Shown: positions 7,996 through 17,191 of the stretch, piece after piece | How the letters are laid out: the number at the start of each line of letters is the position of its first letter | How positions within the stretch are numbered: the stretch's first letter is position 1 | NCBI GenBank assembly: GCA_947072565.1 | Contig: CAMTIM010000074.1 | Coordinates: forward strand, 1-64,000 | Length of the DNA: 64,000 nt | Origin: an uncultured Peptostreptococcaceae bacterium | GTDB lineage: Bacteria > Bacillota > Clostridia > Peptostreptococcales > Peptostreptococcaceae | Direction of reading: 5' to 3' | Made by a program: the position numbers and the translations under genes | The notes under the pieces: model-generated | What the model saw: only the letters and a program-made list of their open reading frames with translations | What the model was told of the DNA's origin: nothing | Databases searched by the model: none

Positions 7996-8811
7996 TTATA
8001 TTTTTCTATTATGATAGGAAATTACAACTTCTAATACACTACCTGCTATACATCTTGCTTTATCTGATATTGTATAACAATTTTCAACTTCATCTATTCT
8101 TGGATCTATATCCAATATTTTAAGCTTATTTATTATATTAGTTTTATTTTTTATAACACCTCTTAAAACCCCATCTATACTTGCTCTTACCTCATGATTT
8201 TTTTGGCAATCGTCCTTTATATAAGCAATAATTTCATTTTTTTTTACTATATCTCCAATTTGAGCTAAATTTGTGATAACTCCACTATGATTAGAATAGA
8301 CAACTCTTTCTTTACCTACTCCATTTATGCTACCTGGAATACCTGTATTTTCTAGTGCATACCCTTTATATATTATTTTACCTAAATTATGCCCTCGCAT
8401 AGTTTCAATAACCACATCCACATCTTTACCCGCACAAAATCCTGGACCTAGTGCAATAGTTAACTCTGCCATATTTTTATTTGTTCCTATATTTTTTTTT
8501 GCTAAAATTCCGTCAATAACTATTTTGGGTTTTAATTTTTCTATGTACTTACCTAAAGGATCTACTACTAATGCAATTTTTCCTTCTTTTAAAACATTAT
8601 ATATCTCATCTGTATTTTCACATAATTTACAATATACATTTTCAACTATCACTTCTTTTTTATAAATAGCTTCACAAAATGATACTTTTCTTCTTATAGC
8701 TAAAGGTTTATCTACTTCTAGCGCTAACACTTTAAATCCGCACTTATTAAGCTTGTGCATCACTGCACTTGATAAATCCCCAGCACCTCTTACTATTATT
8801 ATATCTTCCAT
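7996..8811 (-). CDS. yqeB: selenium-dependent molybdenum hydroxylase accessory protein YqeB (EF2563 family)
   Basis: A 271-residue protein with the N-terminal nucleotide-binding motif VRGAGDLSSAV, followed by DKPLAIRRKVSF and a C-terminal beta-rich half containing GDIVKKNEIIAYI. This is the EF2563/YqeB family, a genomic marker of selenium-dependent molybdenum hydroxylases (labile selenium cofactor). It is the first gene of the unit with xdhC and moaA. GGAGG is spaced 6 bases from the ATG at 8811; the in-frame GTG three bases earlier is too close to the site. Its biochemical step is not established. Confidence 0.87.
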   Translation of the reverse strand: MEDIIIVRGAGDLSSAVMHKLNKCGFKVLALEVDKPLAIRRKVSFCEAIYKKEVIVENVYCKLCENTDEIYNVLKEGKIALVVDPLGKYIEKLKPKIVIDGILAKKNIGTNKNMAELTIALGPGFCAGKDVDVVIETMRGHNLGKIIYKGYALENTGIPGSINGVGKERVVYSNHSGVITNLAQIGDIVKKNEIIAYIKDDCQKNHEVRASIDGVLRGVIKNKTNIINKLKILDIDPRIDEVENCYTISDKARCIAGSVLEVVISYHNRKI

Positions 8812-8947
8812 CACAAGCCTCCATTGTTTTAATTTATAACTAGGCTCACTGCTTTATATTTATTTTAATAGTTCTTTATATAGTTAATTATATCACACTT
8901 TAAAATCACCTTTTTAATAACGTTAGTTATAAAAAATTCTTTATACT

Positions 8948-8975
8948 AAAAAAGACGCTCATATTGCGTCTTTTT
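8948..8975 (-). terminator. terminator of the thi operon
   Basis: The stem AAAAAGACGC with a 7-base loop is followed by a T-run on the minus strand. It overlaps the stop codon of thiE. Confidence 0.85.
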
Positions 8976-9594
8976 AATCATTTCTCAAATATAAATTAAT
9001 CATGGAGGTAACATTATTAGATTTCATAATTTGAGACATTACAGCTACATCATCACAGTACTTTAATGTTTCATTTATATTTTTAGGTGTTATCCCACCT
9101 AGCGCTATTATTTTTATATTTGTTATTTTTTTTGCTTCTTTTAATATTTCTAACCCCTTCGGTCTTAGATTTTTTTTGCAGTCAGTTTCATATATATGAG
9201 ATAAAGTTATATAATCAATTTTGATTTTTTTATATTTCCTAATTTTTTCAATATACTTTATTTCATCTATGCTGTGAGTTGAAATTCCTATTATCTTTTT
9301 ATTATCAAATTGGTATTTATTTGATAATAGTTGTTTGAATAATTTAAATGGAAGATGTACTCCATCTCCATTTACACTTTTAAATACATATATGTTACTA
9401 TTTATTATTAAGTTTGATTTGATTTTTTTGCACTTGAAATTATATTTTATATCCATATATAGCTTAATAAGTTCATCATCATTTAAGTCTTTTTCTCTTA
9501 TTATAATATTTTTTACCTTGCATTTACCTGCTTCAGATAAGACATCAATAAAGCTTTTTTCTTTGCAAAGTGCACGATTAGTTATAAGATACAT
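8974..9594 (-). CDS. thiE: thiamine phosphate synthase / TenI-like protein (ThiE family)
   Basis: A 206-residue TIM-barrel protein in the last position of the thi operon. Family landmarks are MYLITNR at the start, IIIREKD (pyrophosphate/substrate strand), DGVHLP, IGISTHSIDE, and IIALGGITPKN near the C-terminus. ThiE joins the thiazole and pyrimidine halves of thiamine; TenI instead aromatizes the thiazole. The usual IND motif reads INS here and the region normally GP.F.T.(T/S)K is divergent (LSHIYETDCKK), so the TenI role is a real alternative. The ATG overlaps the thiH stop (TGATG), with GGGAGAGG inside thiH, so translation is coupled. Confidence 0.75.
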   Translation of the reverse strand: MYLITNRALCKEKSFIDVLSEAGKCKVKNIIIREKDLNDDELIKLYMDIKYNFKCKKIKSNLIINSNIYVFKSVNGDGVHLPFKLFKQLLSNKYQFDNKKIIGISTHSIDEIKYIEKIRKYKKIKIDYITLSHIYETDCKKNLRPKGLEILKEAKKITNIKIIALGGITPKNINETLKYCDDVAVMSQIMKSNNVTSMINLYLRND

Positions 9595-10697
9595 CAAAAC
9601 CTCTCCCAATCTTTAAATACATGTTGGTACCCAATACTCTTTAACATTTCTTTTACTTGTAAAACACTACTTTCATCACTAATTTCAAATTGAGAAGTAT
9701 CTTCATTATCCTGTGAATGACCTCCTACATCTGTTGAAACGCCTGCACTAAGCTTAGTAACTCCAAGGGGTATTAAATTCTTTCTTAAATCTAAACTCTC
9801 CCTAGTTGACAAATTTATACCTCCATGATTATCAAATAATCTCATACAAAGCATAGCTTGAACTAAATCTATATCACTAACTTCTTTTATCCCTTCATAG
9901 CATCCCTTAAATGGTCTTATTCTAGGTATAGAATATGAAATTTCCAAATGTGGATAATTTTTTCTTAAATATTTCCCATGCAATAAGGTAGAGAAAACTT
10001 CTTTTCTAAAATCACTAAGCCCTAAGAGCGCACCTATGGATACACTCCTCATACCAGCTTTTGCACCTCTTTCTGGAGCATCTAGCCTAAACTTATAATT
10101 TGATTTAGGCCCTTTTATATGAACTTGTTTATAAACTTTTTCATCATAAACTTCTTGATAAACAGTAAGAGAATCTACTCCCTTTTTTATAATATATTCA
10201 TATTCATCTACCTCCATTGGATAAACTTCAACTCCTATTGATGAAAACTTAGGCTTTAGTTTTTCTACTGCGGCTCCTATATACTCAACGTTTGAATGTA
10301 TATTACTTTCGCCAGTTAGTAAAAGTAAATGTTTAAATCCCTCTTTTGAAATTACATCTCCTTCTATTTTTATTTCATCTATATTTAGCTTTTTTCTATT
10401 TATATCACTTTCTACGTTGTACCCACAGTATACACATTTGTTCACACAATAGTTTGCTATATACATAGGAGTATACAAGCATATTGTTTTTCCAAAATAC
10501 TGATTTGTTATAGCATTGCTTTTTTTAGCCATTTGTTCTAAGTATTTCGTTGCTTTTTTAGAAAGCAAATTTAATAAATCATATTCATCTAAATTATCTT
10601 TTGATAAACTTTTTTGAACATCAAGCTCTGAGACATTTTCTATATAGTAATCTATATCAAAGTTTTCATAACTCTTAATAACTTCGTAAAAACTCAT
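9594..10697 (-). CDS. thiH: 2-iminoacetate synthase ThiH
   Basis: A 367-residue radical SAM enzyme. The cluster motif CVNKCVYCGY (CX3CX2C) lies near residue 85, followed by LLLTGESN and GLSDFRKEVFSTL, all typical of ThiH. It splits tyrosine to give dehydroglycine for thiazole formation, the anaerobic route that replaces the oxygen-dependent ThiO. It acts with ThiG, whose gene lies 32 bases upstream. GGGGGA precedes the ATG. Full length. Confidence 0.95.
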   Translation of the reverse strand: MSFYEVIKSYENFDIDYYIENVSELDVQKSLSKDNLDEYDLLNLLSKKATKYLEQMAKKSNAITNQYFGKTICLYTPMYIANYCVNKCVYCGYNVESDINRKKLNIDEIKIEGDVISKEGFKHLLLLTGESNIHSNVEYIGAAVEKLKPKFSSIGVEVYPMEVDEYEYIIKKGVDSLTVYQEVYDEKVYKQVHIKGPKSNYKFRLDAPERGAKAGMRSVSIGALLGLSDFRKEVFSTLLHGKYLRKNYPHLEISYSIPRIRPFKGCYEGIKEVSDIDLVQAMLCMRLFDNHGGINLSTRESLDLRKNLIPLGVTKLSAGVSTDVGGHSQDNEDTSQFEISDESSVLQVKEMLKSIGYQHVFKDWERF

Positions 10698-10729
10698 ATT
10701 ATCCCCCTAATAAAATACTAATTTTAAAA

Positions 10730-11506
10730 TCAAATTGTATCGCTAGTTAAAAAACCTGTTAATGGTGATGATGCATTAGCATAATTTGATACACTTGCAC
10801 ACTTTGCAATATATGCATCTCTTCCTCCTTCTACTGCTAACTTAAACGCTTTTGCCATTTTTATAGGATCACTCGATGATGCAATTGCAGTATTTACAAG
10901 TACAGCTGCTGCTCCCATTTCCATAGCTTGCATAGCTTGCGACGGCTTACCAATTCCAGCGTCAACTATTATAGGTATATCTAACTCTTCTATCATAATT
11001 TTTATCATCTCTTTCATCTTAATTCCTCTGTTAGATCCAATAGGTGAACCAAGTGGCATTACAGCCGCCGCACCTGCTTTTATAAGTTTTTTTCCTGCGT
11101 AAAGATCAGGAGTCATGTATGGAAGTACTACAAATCCTTCTTCTGCCAAAATTTTTGTTGCTTTTATGGTCTCTTCATTATCAGGTAGTAAATATTTAGT
11201 ATCTGATATAACTTCTATTTTTATAAAATTCCCACATCCCATTTTGCGCGATATCCTAGCTATTCTTACTGCTTCTTGATGGTTAGTTGCTCCAGATGTG
11301 TTTGGGAGTATTGTCATAGAATTTGGTATATGTGTTAATATATTTTCTTCTTTATTTTCTAAGTCAACTCTTCTTAAAGCCATAGTTATAATTTCACTAT
11401 TACTTTCTTTTATTACCTTTGGTAGTATATCGTTAGAACCAAACTTCCCCGTACCTATCAAAAGCCTACTGTTAAATTCATGCCCTCCTAAAATTAGTTT
11501 ATCCAT
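10730..11506 (-). CDS. thiG: thiazole synthase ThiG
   Basis: A 258-residue TIM-barrel enzyme. It shows [16 protein letters not shown] with the Schiff-base lysine, [17 protein letters not shown] and [11 protein letters not shown], all hallmark ThiG motifs. It combines 1-deoxyxylulose 5-phosphate, iminoglycine and sulfur from ThiS thiocarboxylate to make the thiazole. It lies 27 bases after thiF with a GGGGGT site. Confidence 0.96.
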   Translation of the reverse strand: MDKLILGGHEFNSRLLIGTGKFGSNDILPKVIKESNSEIITMALRRVDLENKEENILTHIPNSMTILPNTSGATNHQEAVRIARISRKMGCGNFIKIEVISDTKYLLPDNEETIKATKILAEEGFVVLPYMTPDLYAGKKLIKAGAAAVMPLGSPIGSNRGIKMKEMIKIMIEELDIPIIVDAGIGKPSQAMQAMEMGAAAVLVNTAIASSSDPIKMAKAFKLAVEGGRDAYIAKCASVSNYANASSPLTGFLTSDTI

Positions 11507-11533
11507 GATTTTTACCCCCTAAAAATTTTTAGT

Positions 11534-12328
11534 TTAATTATCAATTAAAATTTGTGTAGCTAAATTAGCCATATGATTTGCGCAAATCGATACTCTTGGT
11601 GCCATTAATCCTTCTCCAACCTTAGCTTCATGTATAAGGTCCCCACATATATAAAACTTGTCCCTAATTTTTTTAGTTTTTATTATATTTGAATCATAGT
11701 AACCTGCCATACCCGAAGATGCAATTAAATATTTATCTTTCATATTTGCCAAAATATAATTACTAATTTGAGCCTTACTCTTTGGATTATCAAAAGCTTC
11801 AATTATTATATCTACATCATTAAATTTATCAATATTATCTTTATTTACAAACAGGTTATAGGTTTTTATTTTTATAAATGGATTTATTTTAGATATATTT
11901 TCACCCATTGCTACTGTCTTATATTTGCCTATATCAGATATAAAATATTGTTGTCTGTTTAAATTCGATGGCTCTACAATATCAAAATCTACAAGAGTTA
12001 ACTCACCTACCCCAATTCTTGCTAAGGATATTGCGACATTAGACCCTAACCCTCCAAGCCCTAATATTGCAACTTTGCCTTTTTTAAGTTTATTATGAAT
12101 ATTTGGTGTATGTCTTGCTATTAATAACCTTTCTAACTCATTTATGTCTAATATTTCTCCTTTTTTTATCAATGTTATCTGATCATTTTCTTTTAGCATT
12201 TTATCATCTTGAATTTGGTATCCATTTAAGATGACTACATCATATTTTTTTTTATGCATATCTCTAACTTGATATAAAGTCATATTGTCTTCTATCTCTA
12301 AAACGTTTTCATTAACAATAATTTTCAT
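11534..12328 (-). CDS. thiF: ThiS adenylyltransferase ThiF with fused N-terminal ThiS-like domain
   Basis: It activates the C-terminal glycine of ThiS by adenylation. Residues 1-60 form a ThiS-like beta-grasp domain (MKIIVNENVLEIED...VVILNGYQI...DQITLIKKGE) without a terminal GG. Residues from about 75 form the E1-like domain with GLGGLGSNVA, the DFDIVEPSNLNRQ arginine motif, and AFDNPKSKA. The start ATG at 12328 is one base after the thiS stop, and its ribosome site is made of the Gly codons that end thiS. The fused domain is a known clostridial ThiF architecture, probably regulatory or a docking element. No CX2C zinc pair is obvious. Confidence 0.92.
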   Translation of the reverse strand: MKIIVNENVLEIEDNMTLYQVRDMHKKKYDVVILNGYQIQDDKMLKENDQITLIKKGEILDINELERLLIARHTPNIHNKLKKGKVAILGLGGLGSNVAISLARIGVGELTLVDFDIVEPSNLNRQQYFISDIGKYKTVAMGENISKINPFIKIKTYNLFVNKDNIDKFNDVDIIIEAFDNPKSKAQISNYILANMKDKYLIASSGMAGYYDSNIIKTKKIRDKFYICGDLIHEAKVGEGLMAPRVSICANHMANLATQILIDN

Positions 12329-12329
12329 T

Positions 12330-12524
12330 CTATCCACCCCCAACAAAACTAATAAGTTCTATATTGTCTTCTGGTTTTAATATGTATTTTTCATATTGGT
12401 CCTGCTCTATTATATTAAAGTTAATCTCTACTACTACAATATCTTTATTTATCTTGAAATAATCTAATAAATTAATTATGCTTTTACCTTGCTTAAATTT
12501 CATATTTTTCCCATTTACTTTCAT
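12330..12524 (-). CDS. thiS: sulfur carrier protein ThiS
   Basis: A 64-residue ubiquitin-fold protein ending in VGGG, whose terminal GG becomes the thiocarboxylate that donates sulfur to thiazole. The ATG at 12524 follows GGGGGTGG; an upstream in-frame start lies inside that site. It is the first gene of the operon, placed directly after the riboswitch terminator. Confidence 0.92.
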   Translation of the reverse strand: MKVNGKNMKFKQGKSIINLLDYFKINKDIVVVEINFNIIEQDQYEKYILKPEDNIELISFVGGG

Positions 12525-12567
12525 ATTTCCACCCCCACTCAATTTATTTCTACTTAATTTAAAATAA

Positions 12568-12604
12568 AAAAGTGCTTACCTTTAAATTTAGGAAAGCACT
12601 TTTA
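12568..12604 (-). terminator. riboswitch-controlled terminator upstream of thiS
   Basis: On the minus strand AAGTGCTTTCCT.AATTTAAAGGTAAGCACTT folds into a hairpin (AAGTGCTT arms plus CCT/AGG) followed by TTTTTAT. It lies between the TPP aptamer and thiS, as expected for ligand-dependent termination. Confidence 0.85.
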
Positions 12605-12651
12605 TAATTTACATAACATAAATAATCTCTATATTAGTAAAGTTATATTAT

Positions 12652-12742
12652 AAGCTTCCCTTCGCAAGAATTACCTTGATCAGGTTTTTAGGGTCTTTAA
12701 GTTGAGGCTTTTTTCTCAGCTAGCCAATTCTAGCTCCCCTAG
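12652..12742 (-). ncRNA. TPP riboswitch (THI element)
   Basis: Read on the minus strand it contains GGGGAGC, then GCTGAGA, GACCCT, ACCTGATC and GGTAAT.C..GCG.AGGGAAGC in order. These are the conserved segments of the thiamine pyrophosphate aptamer. It precedes a terminator and thiSFGHE, so thiamine pyrophosphate should shut the operon off. A promoter TTGAAG-17-TATACT lies at 12771-12799. Confidence 0.97.
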
Positions 12743-12770
12743 CTTTTATTTTTTATTTTTTTACAATATG

Positions 12771-12799
12771 AGTATAGCAGATTCATTTTGCTACTTCAA
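12771..12799 (-). promoter_or_regulatory. sigma-A promoter of the thi operon
   Basis: On the minus strand TTGAAG (12794-12799) and TATACT (12771-12776) are separated by 17 bases, about 30 bases before the TPP aptamer, within the short gap after the upstream DegV gene. Confidence 0.75.
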
Positions 12800-12813
12800 C
12801 AATCTATTTGATT

Positions 12814-13662
12814 TTATTTGTCACAACATGATATTCCTAAAACACCTGGACCTGTATGAGCACATATACAACTACCCATTTCAACTTCTAAAATATCACT
12901 TAGTTTAAATTCTTCAGTTAGCTTTTTCTTTAATACTTCTACATCTGAGATATTATCTCCATATCCGATTATAATCTGTTTATTAGTTAAATCATTTCCA
13001 TGTTTTTCTTTTATAAATTCTGCTATTTTATTTATAACTTGGTGTTTTCCTCTAGCTTGAGATAGTGGCTTAACTAAGCCCTCATCAACACATAATATAG
13101 GCTTTATATTTAACATGTTTCCTATTGTAGCCTTAGCTAATGATATTCTTCCTCCTTTTTGTAGATACTCTAACGTTTCAACTGTGAAAAAAACAGATAA
13201 ACTATTCCTTATCTTTTCTAAGCTACTTAGTATTTCTTCCATACTTTTTCCCTCTTTAGCCATTTTAGCTGCATGAATTACTATGCACCCACATCCTATT
13301 GATAAAGATAAAGTGTCAAAAGTATTAATAGTAGCATTTTCCATATCATTTTTTGCCATTACAGCACTTTGATATGTTCCTGATGCATTTGAAGACCCTC
13401 CAATATACAATACTTTTTTATTTTGTAATGAATATTTTTCAAATGCATTTTTAAATGTTATGTATGTTACTTGAGATGTTTTAGGAAGGTCATTTCTTTC
13501 TCTAAGCATTTTATGAAATTCAGATTTAGTCATATCAATTCCATCTTTATACTCTTTGTCTCCAAATATTACACTAAGCGGCACCATATCTATATCATAT
13601 TTTTCTATCAATTCCATTGATATATCAGATAAACTATCACATATTATTTTTATATTATTCAT
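12814..13662 (-). CDS. DegV family fatty-acid-binding protein
   Basis: A 282-residue two-domain DegV (EDD fold) protein. Landmarks are IICDSLSDISMELIEKY at the N-terminus, DGIDMTKSEFH, TSQVTY near 61 (the Thr/Ser lipid head-group site), GGSSNASGTYQSA, and LEYLQKGGRIS. DegV/FakB proteins hold a fatty acid for phosphorylation by FakA; no fakA is seen here. GGAGG precedes the ATG. It follows a small membrane protein gene by 38 bases and may share its transcript with recQ upstream. Confidence 0.92.
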   Translation of the reverse strand: MNNIKIICDSLSDISMELIEKYDIDMVPLSVIFGDKEYKDGIDMTKSEFHKMLRERNDLPKTSQVTYITFKNAFEKYSLQNKKVLYIGGSSNASGTYQSAVMAKNDMENATINTFDTLSLSIGCGCIVIHAAKMAKEGKSMEEILSSLEKIRNSLSVFFTVETLEYLQKGGRISLAKATIGNMLNIKPILCVDEGLVKPLSQARGKHQVINKIAEFIKEKHGNDLTNKQIIIGYGDNISDVEVLKKKLTEEFKLSDILEVEMGSCICAHTGPGVLGISCCDK

Positions 13663-13700
13663 ATTATTCCTCCATATTTAGTAACAACTAAATCAATATC

Positions 13701-13940
13701 TTATTTATTTTTATTATTTTTTTTTCTATTAGTTGAACCGTACTCAAATTTTTTTGACTTTTTATTTACAATTGGTTGTTCCTTCTTATAAATATTTTTT
13801 AAACTTTTAAATGTAACCCCTATGCCAAACATAGCTGGCAATAAGAATAAAGGCATTTTTTTTAAAAACATCATGCTAGCTATGAAAATCAAAATCCCGA
13901 ATAATCCAAATCCTAAATTTAGCTTATACCATCGTTCCAT
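13701..13940 (-). CDS. small membrane protein of unknown function
   Basis: A 79-residue protein with two hydrophobic segments (about residues 8-25 and 28-44) and a strongly basic, Lys/Asn-rich C-terminal tail (KKSKKFEYGSTNRKKNNKNK). GGGGGA lies 8 bases before the ATG. It sits between recQ and the DegV gene on the same strand. I do not recognise a family. Confidence 0.65.
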   Translation of the reverse strand: MERWYKLNLGFGLFGILIFIASMMFLKKMPLFLLPAMFGIGVTFKSLKNIYKKEQPIVNKKSKKFEYGSTNRKKNNKNK

Positions 13941-14012
13941 TTAAAATCCCCCATTTAACTTTAATTTCTTTATTACTTCTATATTATTACTTTTATCCCC
14001 TTTGTTATCTTA

Positions 14013-16481
14013 TTATAAACTATCTATATATTTTTCAAGTATTATAGCCCTTATACTTTCATATTTCACAAAGTCAGGCAATGCCTTCTTTATGTAGCTT
14101 ATTTTTTTATCCCCAAATCTATCTATTGCATCTAATATCATTTCTTTCTCATTTTCCTTATACATTGATTTTATATCTATATCAAAATTTATATTTTGTC
14201 CTTGTTTTATATAATCATAAACATATCCTAGTGCTGTTGATACCGACACTTCAATCTCTTCACAAACATCTTTTATATTTTGGCCTTGATTTAATAAATC
14301 TAATACTATCTCATCATTCTTTCTGTTGTCTCCATCTAAAATAAGTTTAAGCCTTTTTTTATCTTCCCACTTAGGTACAATATTATTTTCATAAACATAT
14401 ACTTTTACTATATCTATTATATCTTCACCATATTTATTTATCTTAACAGGTCCTATTCCGGTTATATCCTTAAGTTGTTCTTCATCTAGTGGATATCTTC
14501 CACTTATTTCTTTTAAAGTATTTCCACTAAGTATCATATACGGTAGAGTTCCTTCTACTTTTGATACATTTAATCTAAATTCTTTTAGTTTTTTATATAA
14601 ATTTTCATCTGTTTTCACTTCAAAATATTCGCTATCTTTTATAGTATTTGTTTTTTCCTTATCAGATTTATTTAATAAGCTATCTTTATCTATATTTTTT
14701 TCTACTAAATATAGTTTTATTTCATTTTCAAATAACTTACCATATTTTTGATATTTAATTTCTCCTACTCCTGATATTTTCATCATTTCATCTTTAGTTG
14801 TAGCATATAAGCTTGCCATATTTCTTAGCGTAGCATCTCCAAATACCATATATGGTGCTACTCCTTCAGTTTTAGCTATTTCACTTCTTATGTTTATTAA
14901 TTTTTCGTATAATTCATTTTCTACGTATCTAGATTTAGTTACCTTAGCTTCTTTAAATTCAACTTTAATTTCTTTTTTGATTACCTTAAGCGACTGTTCA
15001 TTTAATCTAATCGTCGGATAACTACCCCTCATACCTATATTTTCTACTATATCTAAAAAACCATGAGATACTAATGTATTTATAAATGTTTTTAAATCCT
15101 CATTAGAATATTTTTTCATTATCCCATATGTAGATAAACTATCAAATCCAAGTTCTAATACTTTCTTATTTTTAGACCCTCTAAGAACATCTATAATCAT
15201 AGTAGACCCATAACTTCTCTTCATTCTAGCAATACACGATATAACCATCTGTGCATCTAATGTCTTGTCTACTACTTCACCTTCGTTTAAGCAATTACTA
15301 CAATTATCACAATCATTTTCAAGGCTATCCCCAAAATAATTTAATATGTTTTTTCTATAACACATATTACTATAAACTAAGTCCACCATTTGTTGCAATT
15401 TTTTATATTGAACTCTTTTTCTATCAGGATTCTCAATTGATACTTCTACTAGATATTTTTGAGTATGTATATCACCTGGAGCAAATAATAAAATACATTC
15501 ACTATCTTCTCCATCTCTTCCTGCTCTACCTATTTCTTGGTAATAATTTTCTATACTTTGTGGCATATTATAGTGGATAACCCACCTAATATTAGGCTTA
15601 TCTATTCCCATACCAAAAGCATTGGTCGCTACCATTATTTTTATATCATCATTTATAAAATTTTCTTGATTTTCTTTTCTAATTTCTGTAGATAATCCTG
15701 CATGGTACTTAGATACTGAATAATTTTTCTTTGATAGGCCTTCATGAATGCTTTCTACTTCTTTTCTAGTTGATGCATAAATTATTCCACTTTCATTTTT
15801 ATGATTTTCTATGTAATCTAATAAATATCTATTCTTAGAAGATGATTTTACTATGTTTATAGATAAATTTTCTCTATCAAAACCAGTTATATAAATATCT
15901 GGTCTACTTAAACGCAATACACTTTCGATATCTTCCCTAACTTCATCACTAGCTGTAGCTGTAAATGCTGTAACTATAGGTCTAGTTTCTAAACTATCTA
16001 TAAAATATGGAATTCGTTTATAACTTACCCTAAAATCATGACCCCATTGAGAAACACAGTGGGCTTCATCTATTGCAACTTGACTTATTTTTTTGTACTT
16101 TATTAATTCTATAAAATCTAAACTATCTAATCTCTCGGGTGCAACATATATTATTTTATATTTGTCATTTTTTATATTTTCTAATACTAAGTTGTACTCA
16201 TTTGCAGAAAGAGAACTGTTTATGAGTTCTGCTTCTATACCCATAGTCTTTAAAGCATCTACTTGATCTTTCATCAGTGATATCAATGGAGAAATAACTA
16301 TTGTAACTCCATCTAAATATAAAGCAGGAACTTGGTAACAAATAGATTTACCTCCTCCAGTTGGCATTATTGCAAGTACATCTTTTTTATTTATAATTGA
16401 GTTTATAATACTTTCTTGTCCTTTTCTAAAACTTGTATACCCATAATACTTATACAGTATGTCTAAAGGTGTTATATTCAT
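14013..16481 (-). CDS. recQ: ATP-dependent DNA helicase RecQ with two HRDC domains
   Basis: An 822-residue 3'-5' helicase for recombination and fork repair. Helicase motifs: PTGGGKSICYQ (Walker A, near 40), DEAH near 138, TATAS near 175, and QEIGRAGRDG near 317. The zinc-binding region has CYRKN...CDNCSNC (near 372-393), followed by the winged-helix RQC domain. Two HRDC domains follow (near 520-590, with PYMVFGDATLRNMA; and near 635-705, with PYMILSGNTLKEIS). A C-terminal helix-turn-helix (HTH_40-like) region fills 715-822. This is longer than E. coli RecQ (about 610) because of the second HRDC and the tail, an arrangement common in Firmicutes. AAGGAG precedes the ATG. Confidence 0.95.
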   Translation of the reverse strand: MNITPLDILYKYYGYTSFRKGQESIINSIINKKDVLAIMPTGGGKSICYQVPALYLDGVTIVISPLISLMKDQVDALKTMGIEAELINSSLSANEYNLVLENIKNDKYKIIYVAPERLDSLDFIELIKYKKISQVAIDEAHCVSQWGHDFRVSYKRIPYFIDSLETRPIVTAFTATASDEVREDIESVLRLSRPDIYITGFDRENLSINIVKSSSKNRYLLDYIENHKNESGIIYASTRKEVESIHEGLSKKNYSVSKYHAGLSTEIRKENQENFINDDIKIMVATNAFGMGIDKPNIRWVIHYNMPQSIENYYQEIGRAGRDGEDSECILLFAPGDIHTQKYLVEVSIENPDRKRVQYKKLQQMVDLVYSNMCYRKNILNYFGDSLENDCDNCSNCLNEGEVVDKTLDAQMVISCIARMKRSYGSTMIIDVLRGSKNKKVLELGFDSLSTYGIMKKYSNEDLKTFINTLVSHGFLDIVENIGMRGSYPTIRLNEQSLKVIKKEIKVEFKEAKVTKSRYVENELYEKLINIRSEIAKTEGVAPYMVFGDATLRNMASLYATTKDEMMKISGVGEIKYQKYGKLFENEIKLYLVEKNIDKDSLLNKSDKEKTNTIKDSEYFEVKTDENLYKKLKEFRLNVSKVEGTLPYMILSGNTLKEISGRYPLDEEQLKDITGIGPVKINKYGEDIIDIVKVYVYENNIVPKWEDKKRLKLILDGDNRKNDEIVLDLLNQGQNIKDVCEEIEVSVSTALGYVYDYIKQGQNINFDIDIKSMYKENEKEMILDAIDRFGDKKISYIKKALPDFVKYESIRAIILEKYIDSL

Positions 16482-16747
16482 ATATCATTCTCCTTACTAA
16501 ACGAACCTAATTTTGACTAAATTATAGTCATTTTTACATTTTTTATTCATACTTTTTTAGTTTTCACTTATTATATATTAACACACTAACAATATCTTTA
16601 TCCATCGTATTTAATGATTGCACTTTATACATAGATTTTATTTATACTTATTTAAACCTATATATAAAATATTTATTCTATACATTTTAACTTTCAAACC
16701 TACATACATAATAACAACTACTACATATATAAATATTGGAGGAATTT

Positions 16748-17158
16748 ATGAAATTTAAAGAGGTAGATAAGCTTTCACCCGAAAAATATAAAGTAATAAA
16801 AAAGTACTCTCTGTCTCTAAATGATTCTTTAATTTGGGAATTCAAACACGATAAATATCATACTGTAAAATATTTTTCTAATAAATTTGCTGTAAAACAT
16901 TCTACTTTAGCCATTTTATTTAGTATACATAGATTGTGTTATGCTAAAATAAAATACTTTGATAATAATTTTGATAAGTATAAACCTTACAAATACAATT
17001 TTAAGGTTGGCTTTTTAGAATGTGAGTTATTTGATATGGAATTTATGTTGCATAAACCTAGCAACATAATGATAGATATTAGAAATCTGCAAGAAATAAA
17101 AGATATTAATGAATTTAAAGATTTTTGTAATTATCTAGAAACATTTGAAATCACATAA
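16748..17158 (+). CDS. conserved hypothetical protein
   Basis: A 136-residue cytoplasmic protein with no membrane segment or signal peptide, rich in Lys, Phe and Tyr. The sequence KYHTVKYFSNKFAVKHSTLAILF could be a helix-turn-helix-like pair of helices, but I cannot assign a family. GGAGG is 5 bases before the ATG at 16748; an upstream in-frame TTG lies inside that site. It is a single-gene unit closed by a bidirectional terminator shared with the convergent AgcS gene. Confidence 0.6.
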   Translation: MKFKEVDKLSPEKYKVIKKYSLSLNDSLIWEFKHDKYHTVKYFSNKFAVKHSTLAILFSIHRLCYAKIKYFDNNFDKYKPYKYNFKVGFLECELFDMEFMLHKPSNIMIDIRNLQEIKDINEFKDFCNYLETFEIT

Positions 17159-17187
17159 AAAGGCTATCTCTTGTGAGATAGCCTTTT
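17157..17187. terminator. bidirectional terminator
   Basis: The stem AAAAAGGCTATCTC, loop TTGT and complement with T-run lie between convergent genes. Confidence 0.88.
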
Positions 17188-17191
17188 TGTA

